A stretch of 64,000 bases of DNA from Oncomelania hupensis (taxonomy: Eukaryota > Mollusca > Gastropoda > Littorinimorpha > Pomatiopsidae): positions 66,321,849 through 66,385,848 of the forward strand of contig CM072519.1 of the NCBI GenBank assembly GCA_036898135.1, read 5' to 3'. This document shows positions 59,168 through 64,000 of this stretch, in pieces. Position 1 is the first letter of the stretch. Each line of letters opens with the position of its first letter. Position numbers and translations under genes: made by a program. The notes under the pieces are model-generated. The model had not been told where the DNA came from. It ran no database searches and saw only the letters and a program-made list of their open reading frames with translations.

Positions 59168-61660
59168 CTACTGAGCGTTTCTGCTGAGGAAATCTGCTGG
59201 AACGTTGTCCTTCCCAGAAATGTGCTCTACAGACATCGAGAAAGGTTGCAGCTGAAGTGCCCATCTCATCAGTCGGCTGTTGGTGTTCTTCACCTGCTGT
59301 AGGTACTGCAGTGGCATGTGGTCAGTCTGCACTACGAAAGTACGTCCGTACAGGTATTGACTGAATTTCTGCACGCCCCACACCAACGCTAGACACTCCC
59401 TCTCAATGGTCGAATAGTTCCTCTCGGGTTTCGACAGTTTCTTGCTTGCACACGCAATGGGCTGTAGTCCCTGTCCCCTGTCCTGGCTCAAAATGGCCCC
59501 TACTCCATCCTCCGATGCATCTGTCTGTAGCACGAATGGTAGGGTGAAGTCCGGTAGACAGCATACAGGGTCAGAGCACAGCTTTTCCTTCAAGGTGCAG
59601 AATGCAGCTTCGCATGCTTCGGTCCATTGTACCGCCCCTGGCTTGCCTCCCTTGGTCAGATCGTGTAGTGGTGAAGCAATCGCTGAAAAGTTGGGTACGA
59701 ACCGCCTGTAGTATCCGGCTAAACCCAAAAATGAGCGCACTTGCCGCTTGGTCGTTGGTCGTGGTGCATCTCGGATTCTCTCCATCTTTGACACCTCAGG
59801 ACGAGATTCTCCCTGTCCAACCACGTGCCCAAGATACTCCACTCTTCGGAAACCCAAGTAACACTTTGATGGTTTGGCGGATAGTTGCACCTCACGCAAC
59901 CTAAGGAACAGACGTGCCAAGCATTCTATGTGTCTCTGCTTGGTAATGGTGGCTACCAACAAGTCGTCGATAAAATTGTCGATCTCCGACATTCCCAGGG
60001 GCGCTAGTAACTTCCGCATCATGCGAGAAAAGACTGCTCCCGCCGTCTTCAGCCCAAATGGCATTACGGTCCACTGGAATTGTCCCTCTGGCGTTGTAAA
60101 TGCCGTCTTCGCTTTATCTCCCTTGTTCATAGGCACTTGCCAGTAACCTTTGGTCAAGTCGATCTTGGTGAGATACTTGGCCCCTGACAGTTTGGAAAAC
60201 AAGTAGTCGATGTTCGGCAATGGTTCCGCGTCGAATACGACGTGCTTGTTTAACTTACGGAAGTCTACGCAGAAACGCATCGTGCCCTCCTTCTTCTTTA
60301 CCAACACGATGGGCGAGCTGTATGGCGAACTAGCCCTCTCAATGACGCCCATCGCTAGCATCGCTTCCACTTCCTTCTTGATGGTTTCGTGATGCGAATG
60401 GGGAAGTGGGTATTGCCGCGTCCTCACTGGAATGTCGCTGTCCACTCGTATCTCGCACACGTCCAGTGTAGTGCGTAGTGGCAAGTCGGTGAGGACATCC
60501 TCAAACTGCCATACCAGCTCCTGCAATTCTCCCCGTATTTCTGGGCAATTGTCGTCCATCTTCACGTCGCGGGGCGTCTCTGATGCTGTCAAGGTGATTA
60601 CGGGAATATCCCCAAACACCGGCATAGTTTCCTCCTCTTCTACCCCTTCATCGTCCACGACGATCGTGGCCACCGTCGCTCTGGTATGGAATTTCTTCAA
60701 GAGATTGGCGTGGTATAGTTTGCTTTTCCCACGCATCCTGATCCGGTAGTCGCACTCTCCCACGCGTCCGATCACCTCGTATGGTCCTCGCCATGCTAGC
60801 TGCAACTTGTTGTGCTTTTCTGGCAACAGTAGCAACACTTGATCCCCCGCGTTGAACAAACGCCGTTTCGCTTTCTTATCAAAGTGCCGCTTCTGCTTGG
60901 CTGACGCGGTTCTGAGGTTTCCTTGCGCCAACTTACATGTCTCCTCGATGCGATTACGCAAGTCTACAACATACTGGCTACTCAATTTCACCTCTTCCTC
61001 TTGTATCTCTTTGGTCCAGAGGTCTCGCAACACAGCCATCGGTCCCCGCACGGTCTTTCCATATAGAAGCTCGAAGGGAGAGAACCCTGTAGACTCTTGT
61101 GCTACTTCTCGGTACGCAAATAGTAGCGCTGGAATGTAGCGGTCCCACGCTGTAGGTTGTTCTGTGGCTAACTTCTTGAGCATGGACACTAGCGTCCCGT
61201 TGAATCGCTCAACCAGTCCGTTGCACTGTGGATGATACGGCGTGGTGGCTTTCCCGTGGATCGACAGTAGTCTGTTCATCTCCCGCATGACTTCAGACAT
61301 GAATTGCGTCCCTTGGTCTGTCAAAACTTCCCTAGGAACGCCCACCCTCGACCAAATCTCCCACAGCGCTTCTGCCACCCTCTCTGCCTCTATGCCCTTG
61401 AGCGGTACAGCCTCGGGATAGCGTGTGGCATAATCTACTACCACTAGGATGTACATGTTACCCCGATCTGACTTAGGTTTGATGGGTCCCACAATGTCTA
61501 CGGCCACCCTCTGAAATGGCTCGTCCACCAACGGAAGTTGCTGTAGTGGTACCTTCCTCACCCGTCCCCTCGGTACTACCTTCTGACATTCCGGACAACT
61601 GGCGCAATACCTCCGTACTTCGGCACACATCCCTGGCCAATAGAATGTTCCCCAGATCCG
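59168..61660 (-). CDS. Gypsy pol: integrase, reverse transcriptase, RNase H (downstream of an in-frame TAG)
   Basis: This is the 3' part of a single gag-pol frame. Residues here are counted from the methionine at 61630 (820 codons). The Cys pair of the integrase zinc finger is at 12 and 15 (CPEC). The integrase core has D45 (VAVDIVGP), D105 (LTDQGTQF) and E141 (GLVERFNG), a DD35E spacing, and a GPY/F-type C-terminal module lies near 280-284. The RT follows, with CVDFRKLN, TKIDLTKGYWQVP, MPFGLKTA and the catalytic FIDD at 553-556. RNase H follows with TDASEDG (D704) and DHMPLQY. It encodes DNA synthesis and integration enzymes. Integrase upstream of RT is unusual for Gypsy and diagnostic of the Gmr1 group. 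All catalytic residues checked are present. Confidence 0.95.
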   Translation of the reverse strand, partial: RIWGTFYWPGMCAEVRRYCASCPECQKVVPRGRVRKVPLQQLPLVDEPFQRVAVDIVGPIKPKSDRGNMYILVVVDYATRYPEAVPLKGIEAERVAEALWEIWSRVGVPREVLTDQGTQFMSEVMREMNRLLSIHGKATTPYHPQCNGLVERFNGTLVSMLKKLATEQPTAWDRYIPALLFAYREVAQESTGFSPFELLYGKTVRGPMAVLRDLWTKEIQEEEVKLSSQYVVDLRNRIEETCKLAQGNLRTASAKQKRHFDKKAKRRLFNAGDQVLLLLPEKHNKLQLAWRGPYEVIGRVGECDYRIRMRGKSKLYHANLLKKFHTRATVATIVVDDEGVEEEETMPVFGDIPVITLTASETPRDVKMDDNCPEIRGELQELVWQFEDVLTDLPLRTTLDVCEIRVDSDIPVRTRQYPLPHSHHETIKKEVEAMLAMGVIERASSPYSSPIVLVKKKEGTMRFCVDFRKLNKHVVFDAEPLPNIDYLFSKLSGAKYLTKIDLTKGYWQVPMNKGDKAKTAFTTPEGQFQWTVMPFGLKTAGAVFSRMMRKLLAPLGMSEIDNFIDDLLVATITKQRHIECLARLFLRLREVQLSAKPSKCYLGFRRVEYLGHVVGQGESRPEVSKMERIRDAPRPTTKRQVRSFLGLAGYYRRFVPNFSAIASPLHDLTKGGKPGAVQWTEACEAAFCTLKEKLCSDPVCCLPDFTLPFVLQTDASEDGVGAILSQDRGQGLQPIACASKKLSKPERNYSTIERECLALVWGVQKFSQYLYGRTFVVQTDHMPLQYLQQVKNTNSRLMRWALQLQPFSMSVEHISGKDNVPADFLSRNAQ

Positions 61661-61663
61661 CTA
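61661..61663 (-). other. In-frame TAG inside the integrase zinc-finger region
   Basis: The gag-protease frame and the integrase-RT frame are in the same register. They are separated only by this amber codon (CTA on the plus strand). The His pair of the zinc finger lies upstream of it and the Cys pair downstream, so it falls in mid-domain. A point mutation is the simplest explanation. Confidence 0.9.
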
Positions 61664-63718
61664 CCTGGTACGTTTCCCTCCCAAATGCCCAGCCATGGGT
61701 GGATCATGAGCCAACTGAAGGATCCCCCCTCTCAACTGTTTCGGGACTACCAGTTGCGTGACCTGGCTACCCCTCTTCGTGTGTACCCGGTATAACACCC
61801 CCTTCTTCTTGCGAAACTCTGCTGACGCCCTACCTGACGCTATCGCCCCACCACTCTGTGCCAACGTTCTCGCCTTCGCGAGCGTCTCGTCGGTCTCTTG
61901 CATCCTGATCAACTCTGGGGTGCTAACAGAGATCTGGGATGGTTCGACTACTGCTAAGGGTACCTCCCTCTTCTTCTCGGCCTTCACCTGCGCCCGGGTC
62001 TGCACTGCTGCAGCCATCGCGCATTCACCTCCGAACAAGGAAACAGGACTTTTTTCCCCGCTATCAAACGTTACCCAGTTACCCAGGATGATATCGGGCC
62101 CGTCCTCGAAAACCACCAACTCCACTCTTCCCCTGACCAGCGCACAATCCAACTCCACCCAAGCTGTAGGTAGCAGGCCCACGTTCGATCGATTCGCCAA
62201 GCAAATCTCGACAGTCCGACCCGTCAAATCAGCTGGTTTGACTAACCTGCTCGCGACTGCCCCTATCTCCGCCCCCGTATCTCTCAATACTCGAACGTCC
62301 TGCCCGTTCGCCCTACCTTGGCCCCATGGATCATAAGGTTTGATTGCACACACGCTAGCCCGAGGTGCGGTCTCCGTGGAAATAGTCCGTCCCACTGTAA
62401 CCTGGCCTACTGTCTGAGGTTTGACCTTGCAGTCCTTGACCACATGCTTCTCCGACCCACATCGGTAGCAACGACGTACCCCACTACCCCCTTCCGTCCT
62501 CCCTGTCTTCTGACTCTGACTTCCCCAGTGGCTAGGTTGCTGAGGAGTCTCCGGTCGTCTGGGAAAACTACGTCTCTGACTGGGCAGTACGGGTGCCGGT
62601 GCTGATGCTGCCCGCTTGGCATCTACCACACGCTGCGCCAACTCTGCTGCGGCATGGCTAGTTTCAGGCAGATTCTCCCTCACGTAGATCTCTAACTCGG
62701 TAGTCATGATGGAGAAAAGCTGCTCTCCAATGAAGGTGTCTAGTACCTGCCCTACGTCGGTGATGTCCTTGCCGGCGAGCGAAAACCACTTCTTCACCAA
62801 TGATCCCAGTCTCACTACTAGCTGAGGAAACGTTTCTGCAGCTTCCTTCTTGGCCTCTCGAAACTGCCTACGATAGTAGTCGGCGTCCTTCCTGAAGCGT
62901 TTTAACAGAGCGTTTCTCACGGTGTCGAAATCCTGGGCTTGCTCAGGCGTTAGACGAAGGTAGGTATCCCGGGCTTCCCCTTGTAACAAAGGCGCTAGCC
63001 TAACCGCCCATACCTCCCTCTTCCAACCCTGAATCTCTGCCACCCGTTCGAACATCTGGAGGTAGGCCTCTACGTCTTCCTTCTCTTCCAAGGGTTTCAA
63101 TTTAACTGAGTAGTTTGCCCCTCTATCTCTAGCCCTATTTTCCCTCTCTCTCTGAGCAGCTCTGTCATCATCTCTGGTTCTTCGTTCCTCCTCTAGCTTC
63201 ATTTCTAGCATTCTTCTTTCTGCCTCTCTAGCTACCCTTTCTGTCTCTAGTCTAAGCTCCAAAAGCCTCCTCTCATCTGCCCTCGCTTCCCTCTCCTCCC
63301 TCTTTTCATCCTCCCTCTCCCTCCGTTCTTCTTCCCTTCTCTCTTCCTCCCGTTCCCTTCTCAACTCACTAACTACATAGTGCGCCAACGCTCCATCTCG
63401 GAAACCCAGACTTTCCCCAACCTGCCTAAGCCTCTCGCTATCGCTGAGCGCGACCTCGACTTTGCTCTGTGAACCGGGCGATTTGGCATACATCTTAGGC
63501 ATAGTCATTTGAGTACCTACTGCGTAAGGTTCCTCCAGCAACCCTGTCACTGAGCCGTCATCACCGAAGTCCTGCTCCTCTTGCTCAGCTTCCTCCCTAC
63601 GGGTCCTAGCGTCGCGGCGCATCGCGGCTCGGGTCTCCCGCGTAGCCATGTTGGAAAAGAAGGGAAGAACAAATGTTAGTAATACACAAAACAAATAACA
63701 CTTAACTGATACAAACAC
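61661..63718 (-). CDS. Gypsy gag and protease, ending at an in-frame TAG
   Basis: The likely start is the ATG at 63649 (context AACATGG), not the upstream ATG at 63718. Numbering below is from 63718. Residues about 115-200 are a highly charged, coiled-coil-like Arg/Glu stretch. Residues about 205-365 form the capsid part, whose C-terminal portion (about 278-365, including FIGEQLFSIMTTELE and ENLPETS) resembles a SCAN domain. A CCHC zinc knuckle CYRCGSEKHVVKDC is at 417-430 (62470-62429). The aspartic protease motif DTGA is at 480-483. The final residues are the His half of the integrase zinc finger. Gag builds the particle; the protease cleaves the polyprotein. Confidence 0.93.
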   Translation of the reverse strand: MFVSVKCYLFCVLLTFVLPFFSNMATRETRAAMRRDARTRREEAEQEEQDFGDDGSVTGLLEEPYAVGTQMTMPKMYAKSPGSQSKVEVALSDSERLRQVGESLGFRDGALAHYVVSELRREREEERREEERREREDEKREEREARADERRLLELRLETERVAREAERRMLEMKLEEERRTRDDDRAAQRERENRARDRGANYSVKLKPLEEKEDVEAYLQMFERVAEIQGWKREVWAVRLAPLLQGEARDTYLRLTPEQAQDFDTVRNALLKRFRKDADYYRRQFREAKKEAAETFPQLVVRLGSLVKKWFSLAGKDITDVGQVLDTFIGEQLFSIMTTELEIYVRENLPETSHAAAELAQRVVDAKRAASAPAPVLPSQRRSFPRRPETPQQPSHWGSQSQKTGRTEGGSGVRRCYRCGSEKHVVKDCKVKPQTVGQVTVGRTISTETAPRASVCAIKPYDPWGQGRANGQDVRVLRDTGAEIGAVASRLVKPADLTGRTVEICLANRSNVGLLPTAWVELDCALVRGRVELVVFEDGPDIILGNWVTFDSGEKSPVSLFGGECAMAAAVQTRAQVKAEKKREVPLAVVEPSQISVSTPELIRMQETDETLAKARTLAQSGGAIASGRASAEFRKKKGVLYRVHTKRGSQVTQLVVPKQLRGGILQLAHDPPMAGHLGGKRTR

Positions 63719-63959
63719 CTAACAGAATGAATACGCAACACAACAGTCACAGGAGCCGAGGAATCGTTCACCGTCGTACCCCTAAAGGCGAGCAAGTGAA
63801 CCCTGCTACCCAATTCCCCGTTAATGCTGCACTCCGAGTGTGTTCCCTAGTGCAATACACCCACACTCCCGCCAACCGCCCGCTGCGTACCCTTTCACAC
63901 AACAACTCAAACACACAACATACACATCTGGCACTACCCTAACAAAATAAGATGAGTCT
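63650..63959 (-). other. Gypsy 5' leader
   Basis: About 310 nt between the primer site and the gag start. It probably holds the packaging signal, but nothing specific is recognisable. Confidence 0.6.
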
Positions 63960-63977
63960 ATCCCACTTCTGACACCA
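63960..63977 (-). other. Primer-binding site, tRNA-Leu type
   Basis: On the minus strand TGGTGTCAGAAGTGGGAT, 3 nt downstream of the 5' LTR end. It is perfectly complementary to ATCCCACTTCTGACACCA, which I recognise as the animal tRNA-Leu(CAA) 3' end including CCA. Confidence 0.85.
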
Positions 63978-63980
63978 AAA

Positions 63981-64000
63981 TGTCACGGCCCCCGAGCGGG
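63981..64000 (-). repeat. Gypsy 5' LTR, first 20 bp
   Basis: TGTCACGGCCCCCGAGCGGG is identical to 57679-57698. The rest is outside the window. Confidence 0.92.

Larger units (their letters stand above)
57679..64000 (-). mobile_element. Gmr1-like Gypsy LTR retrotransposon, nearly intact, 5' LTR cut by window end
   Basis: Minus-oriented element. The 3' LTR is 57679-59097, the polypurine tract 59098-59118, and gag-pol lies in one frame at 63649-59168. The primer-binding site is 63960-63977, and the first 20 bp of the 5' LTR lie at 63981-64000. Those 20 bp match the start of the left LTR exactly. The pol domain order is protease, integrase, RT, RNase H. No envelope-like frame was seen. Its full length should be about 7.7 kb if both LTRs are equal. 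The second target-site copy is outside the window. Confidence 0.93.

Noticed and set aside
59442..62605. Plus-strand frames of 60-192 codons
   Set aside because: They are antisense shadows of the Gypsy gag-pol frame, where all conserved motifs lie on the minus strand.

Overview
This window looks like intergenic or heterochromatin-like DNA from a metazoan nuclear genome. A marine mollusc or another lophotrochozoan is most likely, judging from the mix of tRNA-derived SINEs, RTE-, CR1- and I-type LINEs, Gypsy LTR elements and extremely abundant microsatellites. The species cannot be named from the sequence alone. I see no convincing host protein-coding exon, rRNA gene, intact tRNA gene, operon or CRISPR array. 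Almost every long reading frame is either mobile-element coding sequence or an artefact of tandem repeats whose unit lacks stop codons.

Layout. 1-5.2 kb: two SINE copies, a 31-bp minisatellite, an RTE-like LINE 3' end and a short TATA-containing retroelement with a 13-bp target duplication. 5.4-7.9 kb: a 5'-truncated I-type LINE (RT plus RNase H) with a 12-bp target duplication and a single in-frame stop. 8.6-16 kb: an RTE fragment, a pair of foldback elements (one carrying a nested SINE), a minus-strand solo LTR and a CR1-like LINE fragment. 16-24 kb: a telomere-like hairpin, 5S-like SINE pieces, another RTE 3' end, a 25-bp minisatellite, and a 44-bp minisatellite split by a second I-type LINE with its own target duplication. 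25.7-33.2 kb: a direct segmental duplication. One copy carries a 3.55-kb DNA transposon with roughly 340-bp terminal inverted repeats and a broken, unrecognised transposase-like gene; the other copy preserves the empty site. 33.9-57 kb: microsatellites and minisatellites interspersed with LINE, SINE and solo-LTR insertions.

57.7-64 kb: the most informative locus. It is a nearly intact Gypsy-class LTR retrotransposon on the minus strand, with its 3' LTR at the left and only the first 20 bp of its 5' LTR inside the window. It has a tRNA-Leu-type primer site, a Gag with a SCAN-like capsid segment and a CCHC knuckle, and an aspartic protease. Its pol order is integrase, then reverse transcriptase, then RNase H. 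That order is copia-like and marks the Gmr1 group of Gypsy elements. One in-frame TAG in the integrase zinc-finger region is the only lesion seen in about 4.5 kb of coding sequence.

How the parts relate. The RTE copies share one 3' end and a GGATA tail. The SINEs share a 3' end with the CR1-like LINE remnant, which suggests that LINE mobilised them. Several insertions are dated relative to one another by nesting: Gypsy in a TATA retroelement, LINE in a minisatellite, solo LTR in a dispersed repeat, SINE in a foldback element, SINE in a degenerate array, and the TIR transposon in a duplicated segment. All coordinates and identities were read by eye; no alignment or database search was run.
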